Positions 62,281 through 64,000 of a DNA stretch of 64,000 bases are shown here, piece by piece. A program made the translations under genes and the position numbers. The stretch covers positions 10,052,532 to 10,116,531 of the forward strand of contig OX439137.1 of the NCBI GenBank assembly GCA_949318235.1, written 5' to 3'. The stretch is from Ecdyonurus torrentis (lineage: Eukaryota > Arthropoda > Insecta > Ephemeroptera > Heptageniidae). The notes beneath the pieces were generated by a model. It was not told the DNA's origin and made no database searches. It was given only the letters and a program-made list of their open reading frames with translations. Within the stretch, counting starts at the first letter, position 1. Each line of letters begins with the position of its first letter.

Positions 62281-62881
62281 CTATCACATAAACTATCCTA
62301 TTAAAATTTCTAAAATGAGGCCCCAAGACAGACATAATTGGGTGTTCAAAGTAACCCCAGGCGTTCAAAGTCACCTCAGTTGACTGCATCTATAATGATG
62401 ACAGCTATAGTTGCCATATATATTGGACCTCTAATACAGTCTTATGTTATAATTCCTCATATAAAACATCCCCTCTTAATTCATACTCATGTTATTTTTA
62501 ATCCATACCTGAGTTGGAAATTAGCAACACTCTCTTTATCCAGTTGAATGAATGTATTTGTACGTGAGAATGTAAAAGTCTTGTGTATTCCAGTCTCAAG
62601 TAACGTTAGCTCCTCTCCTCTGTCAGCTATAGGTAGCCGAGGATGATTGGTGACAAGATGTGGTGACAATAGAGGTGACACTGTGGTCACTGCATGTCCT
62701 TCTGTGTGATCATCATGACCCTCTTGAGTAAGAGAAGGGTCTCGTCTTGTCATGTAGGGAGGTAGAGTGTCTGAAAGCAGTTTCAGAAGTGAGTTACCGT
62801 AGACAGGAAGCAAGAACAGATGTAGATCGGGATTTCTATCATAGTCTTCAACACCGATCCGATAACCCATTATCTTCAGAC
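20000..62881 (-). CDS. Neurexin-superfamily (CASPR/axotactin-like) LamG-EGF transmembrane protein, whole gene model, 5' partial
   Basis: Gene-level entry joining the 27 coding exons listed below, read right to left. Residues are numbered from the first complete codon seen (62879). Domains: LamG1 about 115-297, EGF1 298-335, LamG2 338-500, LamG3 510-695, EGF2 700-737, fibrinogen-like 738-935, LamG4 937-1115, EGF3 1117-1153, LamG5 1154-1430, EGF4 1433-1470, LamG6 1475-1635, one membrane helix about 1678-1698, then a tail of about 190 (short form) or 245 (long form) residues. All junctions are GT/AG on the minus strand and phase-consistent. In this family such proteins are cell-surface adhesion molecules at axon-glia contacts or septate junctions; that role is inferred from family. 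A LamG-EGF-fibrinogen-LamG-EGF-LamG-TM core is the CASPR/Neurexin IV signature. No F5/8C domain is seen, and LamG1-EGF1 stands at the front, which fits axotactin better. The start codon and signal peptide are not in the window. Unlike what I recall of secreted fly axotactin, a membrane helix is present. Confidence 0.85.
20834..21172. mobile_element. MITE with 18-bp inverted ends, in intron 26
   Basis: TTTAAGGGAGTAGGGTAC and its exact complement bound 339 bp. Internal GTTGGGGGGTCACC and AAGCCCATAAGGCCC recur in weaker form near 55320-55400 and 62200, suggesting one dispersed family. Confidence 0.75.
21857..22015. mobile_element. Near-perfect palindrome, in intron 26
   Basis: Arms of about 70 bp (GAAAGGGTTTGGCTTTCGTG and CAATGTCAGTTTACTGCTTA with complements) around a short CGGAGTCCCGGTCG centre. 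High arm identity points to recent origin. Confidence 0.8.
22048..22087. repeat. Poly(A), 40 bp
   Basis: Uninterrupted A run followed by tandem GGTTAAAA units. Confidence 0.95.
22443..22530 (-). CDS. Exon 26: distal alternative tail exon
   Basis: Encodes SNGLSPISTNRLSLPSSPPP then IMAAADQQP. It has an open frame, acceptor TTTATACAG, donor CCAG|GTGACC, and phases 0 then 1 that fit the internal donor of exon 25 and the acceptor of exon 27. GC content is much higher than in the surrounding DNA. It lies 9.9 kb from exon 25. Recognised only from splice signals, frame and composition, so transcript evidence would settle it. Confidence 0.75.
22812..22906. repeat. (TA)n microsatellite
   Basis: Nearly uninterrupted TA dinucleotides. 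Confidence 0.95.
23998..24158. mobile_element. Inverted-repeat element
   Basis: AAACTGTTTTGAGGC and CGATCACATCCGCTTCC pair with GCCTCAAAACAGAT and GGAAGTGGATGTGAACG across a CACGCATGCGCAG centre. Confidence 0.65.
26250..26430. repeat. Loose inverted repeat
   Basis: TCAAGGCTATTG...TTGATTTC pairs with GAAATCAATAGCCTTGA across about 60 bases. Confidence 0.5.
28765..28925. repeat. Tandem duplication containing poly(A)
   Basis: TAAAAATGTATACTCTCTAT followed by TTTCCCATGT, a long A run and GGTAAAGAAA occurs twice, about 92 bases apart. Confidence 0.85.
30092..30128. repeat. Poly(T), 37 bp
   Basis: Uninterrupted T run. Confidence 0.95.
31095..31297. mobile_element. MITE family B, copy 1
   Basis: Inverted ends of more than 50 bp: AATAATAAAGAAAAGGATAG, ACCAGC, then GCCTTACCACAGTAGAAGTT, with complements at the right. 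Confidence 0.8.
31344..31492. mobile_element. hAT-like MITE, 149 bp, with 8-bp target duplication
   Basis: Same ends as 9920-12528 (CAGGGCTTAAAGTA / TACTTTAAGCCCTG). CTATAAGC is duplicated exactly at 31336-31343 and 31493-31500. Inside are two GAGCTCCGG-type inverted segments. Confidence 0.88.
31821..32075. mobile_element. MITE family B, copy 2
   Basis: ATCAAAGAAAATATAGGAGA ... GTCTTGATGGCACAGGTTA with complements, related to 31095 and 40421 through the GCCTTACCACGATGA end region. It sits about 200 bases downstream of the short-isoform stop. Confidence 0.75.
32281..32493 (-). CDS. Exon 25: tail, alternative end (stop by read-through, or internal donor)
   Basis: The acceptor is TGTCCACAG. 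SIENLSGALGRSLDDLDEEE opens an acidic stretch. If unspliced, the frame runs 36 further codons past GEGE-like acidic residues (SLAQLAPLSTISEVTLNYGS, then NDDDDEEIP) to TAA at 32281-32283. An internal consensus donor GAGAG|GTAAGC ends a shorter 102-bp version at 32392, phase 0, matching exon 26. No AATAAA is visible in the 600 bases after the TAA, so how the short transcript would be ended is unclear. Confidence 0.85.
   Translation of the reverse strand, partial: SIENLSGALGRSLDDLDEEEAGGGERQEEGDEGEVSMSLAQLAPLSTISEVTLNYGSRLTMNDDDDEEIP
32494..33899. other. Intron 24
   Basis: Has a poly(A) near 32637-32665 and a segment near 32690-33000 related to 55080-55260 (GGCATAGGAAAA). A fragment of MITE family B lies near 33205-33260. 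Confidence 0.5.
33900..33961 (-). CDS. Exon 24: cytoplasmic tail micro-exon (62 bp)
   Basis: Encodes residues 1797-1817, DKSDAELQWDPIGEGAELLG then G. The exon is very short, yet both splice sites are consensus (TTTGCAG and GGAGGG|GTAAGT) and the phases fit exons 23 and 25. Confidence 0.88.
34213..34372 (-). CDS. Exon 23: cytoplasmic tail
   Basis: Encodes residues 1744-1797: LVNDKAKGMNGTELQPLARS, EYEQVPLAPPSTTPQ and a Glu-rich end (EKPEEEPATQKQ). It is polar and probably disordered. A YEQVPL motif is a possible tyrosine-based signal, which is inference. The acceptor is TTCCGCAG and the donor AACAAG|GTTAGT. Confidence 0.9.
34373..35958. other. Intron 22, with MITE B copy
   Basis: AT-rich; apart from the MITE at 35571-35884 nothing recognised. 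Confidence 0.6.
35571..35884. mobile_element. MITE family B, copy 3
   Basis: TAATAAAGAAAAGGTTATAG, ACCAGCAAGGGCCTTACCAC, AGTAGAAGTTCTATGGAGAG with complements. Middle region differs from copy 1. Confidence 0.8.
35959..36155 (-). CDS. Exon 22: transmembrane helix and start of the cytoplasmic tail
   Basis: Encodes residues 1678-1743. VILIALAMVFVAIVIACII is a clear single membrane helix. It is followed by a basic stop-transfer segment (RNHRQYKRRQRQQ) and then SPPKYTDSVLTPPQTS. The acceptor is TGTTCACAG and the donor AAAAT|GTAAGT. The sharp hydrophobic-to-basic switch indicates a type I topology. Confidence 0.93.
36717..36922. mobile_element. MITE family C, copy 1, TA-flanked
   Basis: CTGATGGCTTCGC ... 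ACTGAACTA ... AGTCTCC with complements ending GGAGGAGCCATCAA. TA on both sides. Related to 57458. Confidence 0.75.
37133..37247 (-). CDS. Exon 21: extracellular juxtamembrane linker
   Basis: Encodes residues 1640-1678. It is Trp-, Pro- and Ser-rich (WKDKAWVEDPPSRIPYLSPF), ending VVESNST with an N-S-T glycosylation sequon just before the membrane helix. The acceptor is ATGATAG and the donor ACAG|GTAATT. Confidence 0.88.
37443..37890. mobile_element. MITE family B, copy 4, interrupted by a nested MITE
   Basis: ATCCATAGCTATAGGTAAAG, ATCTTGATGGCACA at left pair with TGTGCCATCAAGGTCTT, CCTAGCTATGGACTTCATTG at right. 37598-37801 is a separate insertion. Confidence 0.7.
37598..37801. mobile_element. 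TA-flanked MITE nested in family B copy 4
   Basis: TTGATGACTCCACGTCAAAA, CGAGCATCTACACTTTCC with complements ending GGAGGCATCAA; TA lies on both sides. Ends resemble family C. Confidence 0.75.
38113..38300 (-). CDS. Exon 20: end of LamG6 region and membrane-proximal segment
   Basis: Encodes residues 1577-1639. LVEVEGDVTKPLDEYMGFTR and GFNAAGIKSGFCAVFETPLS place the last extracellular Cys at the end of the LamG6 unit. The acceptor is TGTTCTCAG and the donor GCATG|GTGAGT. Confidence 0.9.
38301..39122. other. Intron 19
   Basis: T-runs at about 38581-38605 and 38887-38914, otherwise AT-rich, nothing recognised. Confidence 0.6.
39123..40112 (-). CDS. Exon 19: LamG5 end, EGF4 and most of LamG6 in one 990-bp exon
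   Basis: Encodes residues 1247-1577. GFIGCLRGLRVADKDLITLL closes LamG5. CDAKPCHNQGICMEDFMRGE, then STCNCDYTSYFGPTC, form EGF4. ATFSGDAYLSRKL, SVLLLIDGG, ARHSVFYYRTEL, VYLGGIKS and YSGCLS follow the LamG6 pattern. Near the end there is a Asp/Glu-rich loop (DLNDTEDEEEIEG). The exon is three to nine times longer than its neighbours, spanning domain borders at which the earlier part of the gene carries introns. From about 40010 down its codons strongly favour A/T at the third base, unlike flanking exons. The acceptor is ATTTCTCAG and the donor TCAA|GTGAGT. Confidence 0.92.
40421..40779. mobile_element. MITE family B, copy 5
   Basis: GATAAATTTGCAAGAAAAAA, TAGGAGAAATCAGCAAGGGC and AGCTTGGTGAAAATCTTG with complements up to AAATTTATCAT. 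The innermost part is a second inverted pair, CAATAAACTCCAAGAGAGAT / ATCTCTATTGGTGTTTATTG. Confidence 0.75.
40976..41168 (-). CDS. Exon 18: LamG5
   Basis: Encodes residues 1183-1247. NILLNIRTHQSRALIFYAHD, then FVQLHIENGDTMVFAFNSGP, are LamG strands (L-x-I-R-T-x-x-x-x-x-L-I-F-Y). The acceptor is TTTTTTTCAG and the donor CCAG|GTAAAC. Confidence 0.92.
41716..41801 (-). CDS. Exon 17: start of LamG5 (86-bp exon)
   Basis: Encodes residues 1154-1182, DINQEGLTFRDEKAFVKSMI then LSSEDTASQ. It is supported by an intact frame, TTCACAG and CGCAG|GTAAAT sites, and phases matching exon 16 (phase 1) and exon 18 (phase 0). The A-x-V strand is typical of a LamG start. It lies alone between introns of 3.4 kb and 0.55 kb. 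Confidence 0.88.
41802..45207. other. Intron 16, 3.4 kb
   Basis: AT-rich with several T-runs. A short inverted pair (ACACTGGTCCCGAATAAATC / GATTTATTCGTGACCAGTGT) lies at about 44035-44140. TATCTACCATTCCCCAATTT near 44630 also occurs near 31645. No exon recognised. Confidence 0.55.
44035..44141. mobile_element. Small inverted-repeat element
   Basis: TACACTGGTCCCGAATAAAT at left pairs with ATTTATTCGTGACCAGTGTA at right, about 105 bp in all. Confidence 0.65.
45208..45458 (-). CDS. Exon 16: end of LamG4 and EGF3
   Basis: Encodes residues 1070-1154. GLIGCFRGLVVNGEILNIYN closes LamG4. CDPNPCLNNATCKEHWSSFE, then CQCENPWAHLGDLCE, make EGF3. The acceptor is a T-rich TTTCTAG and the donor AACAG|GTATGT. 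Confidence 0.94.
45596..45750. mobile_element. Palindromic MITE in intron 15
   Basis: The core TGTGATTGGCTGAGAGTC / GACTCTCAGCCAATCACA is a perfect 36-bp palindrome at about 45655-45690. Outer arms GCGCAAATGTCTTATTT / AAATAAGACGGCTGCGC are imperfect. Confidence 0.75.
45930..46080. mobile_element. MITE family B, decayed copy
   Basis: AAGATCTTGATGGCACAG and TGTAAGGCACTTGATGGTTT match the family B interior and right end; the arms have diverged. Confidence 0.5.
46084..46292. mobile_element. MITE with about 65-bp arms
   Basis: TGAACAAAAAAGTTGCGTAA, TCAACGTTGATTTGGCC with complements to ACTTTTTTGTTCA. Very high arm identity. Confidence 0.8.
46526..46652. mobile_element. Small fold-back
   Basis: ACAAGTGAAATTATCAC and CAAACGTTTCATCT pair with AGATGGAACGTTTG and GTGATAATTTCACTTG. 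Confidence 0.65.
46728..46953 (-). CDS. Exon 15: LamG4 core
   Basis: Encodes residues 995-1070. RRLNGGDWQKIWIDYNEHHV is the D/W-x-x-V-x-I core. FEGSMFIGGAPR is the M-F-I-G-G turn. The acceptor is TTCTGCAG and the donor CCAAG|GTTAGT. Confidence 0.92.
47875..48048 (-). CDS. Exon 14: start of LamG4
   Basis: Encodes residues 937-995. SQSYIEVPGWRTGDIAFSFR followed by GERAILLHQPP is a LamG start (Y-x-x-x-P, I-x-F-x-F-R-T, A-I-L-L). The acceptor is TTGCTAACAG and the donor AATG|GTAAGT. Phase 1 on both sides. Confidence 0.92.
48480..48880 (+). mobile_element. GC-rich insert carrying the hammerhead, unknown element
   Basis: A block of clearly higher GC than the rest of the intron, following a poly(A) tract at about 48417-48438. 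Besides the ribozyme it has a perfect hairpin, GCACCTAGC-GAA-GCTAGGTGC at 48639-48659, 25 bases upstream of stem I. Open frames here are short and I recognise no protein. It could be a retrozyme, a Penelope-like LTR fragment or a SINE. Boundaries are approximate. Confidence 0.45.
48685..48777 (+). ncRNA. Probable type I hammerhead ribozyme with enlarged loop II
   Basis: The full core is present in order. GCTG (48685-48688) is stem I 5' strand. CTGATGA (48689-48695) is the core box. GTCC (48696-48699) and GGAC (48760-48763) form stem II. GAAA (48764-48767) follows. ACGCGT (48767-48772) is a self-complementary minimal stem III, A (48773) is the cleavage-site H17, and CAGC (48774-48777) is the stem I 3' strand. 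Predicted cleavage is after the A of GTA. Very short stem III is known for type I hammerheads of retrozymes and Penelope-like elements, which fold as dimers. Loop II is about 60 nt, longer than usual, and may hold an insertion. The motif is antisense to the host gene, within intron 13. Confidence 0.72.
49278..49472 (-). CDS. Exon 13: end of the fibrinogen-like domain
   Basis: Encodes residues 872-937. ENRTCVMGNRPCHCDAEEAK, then WHSDEAYFSLPKSLGLTELV, carry the C-x-C-D-x-x-x-x-x-W-x-x-D pattern that ends this module in CASPR proteins. GRMTLGPLECVE matches the conserved L-G-P-L-x-C tail. The acceptor is TTTCACAG and the donor GCAA|GTGAGT. Confidence 0.92.
49530..50094 (+). mobile_element. MITE family A, copy 5, split by a nested MITE
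   Basis: ATTGCATTCAT ... AATAACATGAGT ... GCTGAGCAATGTTAT ... CTCCAGTATGGCGTCAA follows copies 1 and 2. The terminal TGCACATACACCCTATA comes after a 214-bp insertion. Confidence 0.72.
49829..50042. mobile_element. MITE nested in MITE family A
   Basis: AGAGAAGAGAAAACCTCATG, TTTTAGGCAGA at left pairs with TCTGCTTAAAATATGAGG, TTGTTGCTTCTCT at right. Internal CCAATCAAATATGAGAAAT and CCAATCAGAATGCTAGAAA. Confidence 0.75.
50097..50229. mobile_element. Hairpin element abutting MITE A copy 5
   Basis: CTTCTGAATAGAGATGTCGT, TGTAG with complement CTACAACGACATTTCTATTC, AGAAG; T- and A-rich interior. It starts within a few bases of the previous MITE's end and lies about 30 bases from exon 12. Confidence 0.75.
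50262..50496 (-). CDS. Exon 12: middle of the fibrinogen-like domain
   Basis: Encodes residues 794-872. IQYQDFKFDIKYREFTAEML, SHSLYCSQYIKYDCYKAPL and ATWFVSSAR correspond to the CASPR segment where a Cys-rich S-x-x-C-x-Q-x-x-x-Y-x-C motif is followed by a W-containing strand. It ends PGLCPCGG. The acceptor is TGTTCCCAG and the donor GGAG|GTAAGA. Confidence 0.9.
51049..51218 (-). CDS. Exon 11: N-terminal part of the fibrinogen-like domain
   Basis: Encodes residues 737-793. FRRTCEELALLGYTEPDVYL, then IDIDGNDRFPPAHVKCEF, match the opening of the short fibrinogen-like module of CASPR-family proteins (Cys-x-x-L, then Y-x-I-D-x-D-G and a V-x-C). The acceptor is a T-rich TTTTTCAG and the donor CAAGTG|GTAAGT. 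Confidence 0.9.
51864..52094 (-). CDS. Exon 10: end of LamG3 and EGF2
   Basis: Encodes residues 660-737. LVGCLRNIVVDGEDLEPRAL closes LamG3. DNCQLVDPCSRPDACKHGG, then RCSVQNDRVVCDCMGTGYTG and KNCHF, form EGF2 with all six cysteines. The acceptor is TATGTACAG and the donor TTTTG|GTGAGT. Confidence 0.94.
52190..52702 (+). mobile_element. 3' remnant of a non-LTR retrotransposon (LINE)
   Basis: Frameshifted reverse-transcriptase C-terminus: SKVNAVAMSFLRSMCGKSRI (from 52218), then WWFVRVERIGDERIAKQVFH and GGRRGLKHHGLRWLED. These correspond to the family's E-M-x-F-L-R-R-x-x-G and W-F-G-H-V-x-R-M ... G-R-P-x-x-R-W motifs. The 3' tail GGTCTATCACTAAGGTCAGG ... GGCTTACCCCGAAAGGAACT ends in TGTA repeats and recurs in reverse at 60130-60215. 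Confidence 0.78.
52723..52963 (-). CDS. Exon 9: LamG3 core
   Basis: Encodes residues 580-660. WHNVELTYINDELTLNVDY is the W-H-x-V core strand pair, and DNVMIGSSNRR is the L-x-I-G turn. The acceptor is TGTTAACAG and the donor ATACAG|GTAATT. A LINE remnant ends about 20 bases from the donor side. Confidence 0.92.
52964..54042. other. Intron 8
   Basis: Poly(T)/poly(A) tracts at about 53524-53553, 53651-53670 and 53879-53900; nothing else recognised. Confidence 0.6.
54043..54347 (-). CDS. Exon 8: end of LamG2, start of LamG3
   Basis: Encodes residues 478-579. FVGSLKYAYFNDINVLYEL closes LamG2. A linker follows, then ITLKFDFKSSKGMAVLASG opens LamG3. As in CASPR proteins, no EGF module separates these two LamG domains. 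LamG2 also lacks the usual closing cysteine in this strand (GSLKY where others have GCLR). The donor is GGGAG|GTAAGA. Confidence 0.92.
54454..54868. repeat. Head-to-tail dimer of a 205-bp inverted-end repeat, intron 7
   Basis: Two units each begin CAATGGAGGTTATCGGTTTA, contain AAAAGTATGTCTAGTATTTC and CGTGTTTTTC, and end near AAACCGATAACGTCCATT (degenerate in unit 2). Unit borders at about 54657. Confidence 0.8.
54870..55571. other. Rest of intron 7, diffuse repeat
   Basis: 55075-55540 resembles 9655-9790, 32690-33000 and the MITE at 20834 (GTTGGGGTATCACC, GTCCCATAAG). No exon. Confidence 0.45.
55572..55887 (-). CDS. Exon 7: LamG2 core
   Basis: Encodes residues 373-478. DSILFYADG is the LamG L-L-F/Y strand, WHNLTLSHRG the W-H-x-L core, and CVGGGP the G-G turn. 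Several His-rich turns (KHHHL, GNHHHLYL) are notable. The acceptor is TTTGTTTCAG and the donor AAAG|GTGGGT. Confidence 0.92.
55888..57841. other. Intron 6, 1.95 kb
   Basis: Apart from the MITE at 57458 I see only AT-rich DNA and a stretch of higher complexity near 56460-56620 with no good frame. Confidence 0.6.
57458..57672. mobile_element. MITE family C, copy 2, TA-flanked
   Basis: TCAATGGCTTTGCAGAACAT, GCGCCTCAAATTTGGAACAT, TGCGCTCTCTGCCTCTGC with complements ending GGAGCCATTGA; TA on both sides. Confidence 0.8.
57842..57948 (-). CDS. Exon 6: start of LamG2
   Basis: Encodes residues 337-372, starting with YSYLSYRIYDWKDRVHASEN and then RISIMFK, the first strands of a LamG fold. The acceptor is GTTTTACAG and the donor TTCAAG|GTAAGC. 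It ends in phase 0 and continues directly into TNFDDSILFYADG. Confidence 0.9.
58050..58185. mobile_element. MITE family B, short decayed copy
   Basis: AAGATCTTGATAGTCAA and TTGCCATCAAGATCTTTACC, then AGGACATCATCATAATATGA, resemble the family B interior and right end. Confidence 0.5.
58338..58662. mobile_element. MITE with about 140-bp arms, intron 5
   Basis: TAAAGAGGAAGTTCAGGGGT, TACAACATGGCTT, CTCACATATGATG with complements ending ACCCCTGAACTTCCTCTTTA. Arms diverge by scattered changes. Confidence 0.8.
58712..58846. mobile_element. Small MITE, related to a segment at 10390-10490
   Basis: GCTGTTCATAAACCCTGTTC at left pairs with AACAGGGTTTACGAACAAC at right. TTATTCAAATAGAATGCGCA recurs, inverted in part, near 10430-10460. 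Confidence 0.6.
58895..59010 (-). CDS. Exon 5: EGF1
   Basis: One compact exon holding an EGF-like module, residues 298-337. The six-cysteine pattern is visible: CHMRGNLCFPGSRCINH, then YSCDCFGTHYEGEHCD. It is flanked by phase 2 and phase 1 introns. The acceptor is TTTATGTTTCAG and the donor ATACA|GTGAGT. Confidence 0.93.
59406..59574 (-). CDS. Exon 4: end of LamG1
   Basis: Encodes residues 242-298. FTGCIRDVTLKAG is the F-x-G-C-I-R-x-V strand that closes LamG domains, followed by a final EEGCLDK where the Cys pairs with the earlier one in the family. The donor is GACAA|GTAAGC. Phase 2 joins into EGF1. Confidence 0.93.
59665..59707. repeat. Poly(T), 43 bp
   Basis: Uninterrupted T run in intron 3. 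Confidence 0.95.
59756..60115. mobile_element. Palindromic element interrupted by a second one
   Basis: GCACACTATCAAAAC ... TGTGTATTCTCC at left pairs with GGAGAATACACA ... GTTTTAATAGTGTGC at right. The left arm is split by 59779-59963. Confidence 0.65.
59779..59963. mobile_element. Nested palindromic MITE
   Basis: ACTGCTTCTGTTTACTCAAA, ATGCGGAAAAGGAAGTG, ACCACGTGACTGTAAAAGTG with complements. Arms of about 85 bp with very few mismatches. Confidence 0.8.
60130..60225 (-). mobile_element. LINE 3' tail fragment
   Basis: Reverse complement matches the end of the 52190-52702 remnant (GGTCTATCACTAGGTCAGGC, GTTGTTGGCTTACCCTGAAA). Confidence 0.75.
60602..60769 (-). CDS. Exon 3: LamG1, W-H-x-V core
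   Basis: Encodes residues 186-242. It begins GLNRDRWHEVQVRVDVDKM, the conserved LamG W-H-x-V strand, and ends DLPSVVLIGG, the conserved L-x-I-G-G turn. The acceptor is TTGTTTTAG and the donor GGAG|GTATAC. Confidence 0.93.
60770..61774. other. Intron 2
   Basis: AT-rich, nothing recognised. A short CTTCTGGTTACTTC...AAACTCAG...AGGCTCTATCTTTTACAA segment near 60850-60900 also occurs near 40225 and 50885, a small dispersed repeat. Confidence 0.55.
61775..61959 (-). CDS. Exon 2: LamG1 core
   Basis: Encodes residues 124-186. YSREIKLAFRTRLPRSLLAYH is a textbook LamG opening strand pattern (F-x-F-R-T-x-L-x-x-G/S-L-L), followed by YALYVLVEKGQLKVKHVIG. The acceptor follows a T-rich tract (TTTGTACAG) and the donor is AAAG|GTGAGG. 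Phase 1 joins to exon 3. Confidence 0.9.
61960..62508. other. Intron 1
   Basis: Poly(T) at about 62246-62275 and a weak relative of the 20834 MITE near 62170-62230. No exon. Confidence 0.6.
62509..62881 (-). CDS. Exon 1 (first visible): linker and start of LamG1
   Basis: Encodes about 123 residues. It opens with a hydrophilic segment including YRIGVEDYDRNP, then a His/Thr/Pro-rich stretch, then the first strands of a LamG fold (FTFSRTNTFIQLDKE, ending FQL). The donor is AG|GTATGG. The 5' end is set at the AG of a weak ATATAAG|GTCTG acceptor, because an in-frame stop lies just upstream. The in-frame ATG at 62870 is not followed by a signal peptide, so I read it as an internal Met. A TATA-like run lies about 40 bases upstream, so a true first exon cannot be fully excluded. 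Splicing to exon 2 in phase 2 restores Arg-124. Confidence 0.75.
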
Positions 62882-64000
62882 CTTATATGTATGTACATAA
62901 AATAAAAATTTACTCTATTTATATTGCTGTATGTGGAAGTGCACATTTTGTTGAATACATATGACACGTTCATTAGGCAATAAAGTTATATATTTTATAA
63001 TATAATTTAATTCTGTATATGTATGAAGATTTACTATCATAGCTGTATATGAATTATGAACCATGTATTACATCATAGGTGATGAAACGATCACGCATTA
63101 TATTTATTCATGTTGATAATATTTATACCAAAAGAGCTAACACATTTAGGATTACAGTTAATTTATATATGTTTCTTAACGCACGAAATAAATAAAACAA
63201 TAAAGATACTATAATTTATAATACCAAAGTTTAATTTAAAACTAAAGGCAAACCTTTATCAATAAGGCCGTTGTAGCCGGCTGGAGACAATGTCTATTTA
63301 TCCATGAAGTACGCATTATCAAGGCTAATTTTTTTATTTACAAGAGATCAAAGAAAAGCTTTGATCTGTATTTTAATATAACAATGTATGGTTCTTACAA
63401 AATTAAATCTTAATCACTGTTTTTAATGAGTAATATAAAAAGCACGACCACTTAAAAAAATTGTAAACAAACAACAGCTGATATTATTCAAAAACAAAAT
63501 TAGCGCGGTAAAATATTTCTTGAATTACATTATAAAAAAACTTGCATCTTTTTGAAGAAAGTTTATTAGAAATGATTAAAGTATATTTAAATAAATGCAT
63601 AAATTATTGAGCCTGATATAATTACATCATGCATATCGAATCGATTAGATGATTATGCGGTGAGAGAGAGAAAAAAAAAAAAAAAACTCAGATCAAAAAA
63701 CGCGAGTGCATGATCAATAAATTTCACAAATTCGTATATAAAATATCTAACCATTTTTCTATCTAATAGAGAACAATAATATATTTGCTCTAAATGGTAA
63801 AAAATAAAAAATAAAAAAAAAATAAAAAAAGCTTTTTTTACGTCATAAATATAAATAGAGATGATGTAGAAACGTCCCATACATACGCAATACATATAAA
63901 CAAGTGCAGTGAGTGCAGTGCAGCACCTTCCTTGTGAATTAAATCAATTTTCATTTCAAAATTATTGTACAATAAGGCCCCTATCCTTCATGGGCATTCG
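62882..64000. other. Right edge, probable upstream intron or promoter region
   Basis: AT-rich. No signal-peptide exon recognised on the minus strand and no other gene. If the model is right, N-terminal exons lie beyond this edge. Confidence 0.5.

Noticed and set aside
62487..62870. Treating the ATG at 62870 as the true start codon
   Set aside because: No signal peptide follows, although the protein is a type I membrane protein. The frame stays open to a possible acceptor upstream, so it is more likely an internal Met.
1..64000. CRISPR arrays, rRNA, tRNA genes
   Set aside because: No regularly spaced direct repeats, rRNA core sequences or convincing cloverleaf with A and B boxes were seen; tandem signals are microsatellites or MITEs.

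Overview
The window is AT-rich animal nuclear DNA. It has long introns, (TA)n and poly(A)/poly(T) tracts, and dozens of short fold-back elements (MITEs). I found no bacterial operons, rRNA, tRNA or CRISPR. The only confidently recognised protein-coding gene is on the minus strand. Its 27 coding exons run from about 62.9 kb down to 20.0 kb. It encodes a large single-pass membrane protein of the neurexin superfamily, with LamG and EGF domains, a short fibrinogen-like domain and a cytoplasmic tail. Domain order is closest to CASPR/Neurexin IV and arthropod axotactin. That family and the repeat content suggest an invertebrate, perhaps an ecdysozoan, but the species cannot be fixed from sequence alone.

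Layout. Positions 1-20.0 kb appear to be intergenic and hold mobile DNA: a 3.5 kb element with inverted ends and a TTA duplication (3057-6575), a MITE family near 0.8 and 6.8-8.3 kb, a 2.6 kb hAT-like element (9920-12528) carrying a nested fold-back element with 9-bp target duplications (10132-11885), and a 0.68 kb palindromic element (16551-17230). At 20.0-22.5 kb lie two small distal 3' exons. The main body of the gene occupies 32.3-62.9 kb. The right edge (62.9-64.0 kb) shows no exon. The first visible exon has no signal peptide and begins at a plausible splice acceptor, so the N-terminal exons probably lie off the right end.

Gene model. Every junction used has minus-strand GT...AG ends and keeps the reading frame. 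From the first visible residue the order is LamG1-EGF1-LamG2-LamG3-EGF2-fibrinogen-like-LamG4-EGF3-LamG5-EGF4-LamG6-linker-TM-tail. Two C-termini are possible. Reading through exon 25 to a TAA gives about 1887 visible residues. Using an internal consensus donor in exon 25 and splicing to exons 26 and 27, 10-12 kb away, gives about 1942 residues with a proline-rich tail.

Most interesting non-genic signals: a probable type I hammerhead ribozyme on the plus strand inside an intron (48685-48777), nested insertions among the MITEs, a LINE reverse-transcriptase remnant ending about 20 bp from an exon, and one unusually long, AT3-rich exon (39123-40112) that looks compositionally unlike the rest of the gene.
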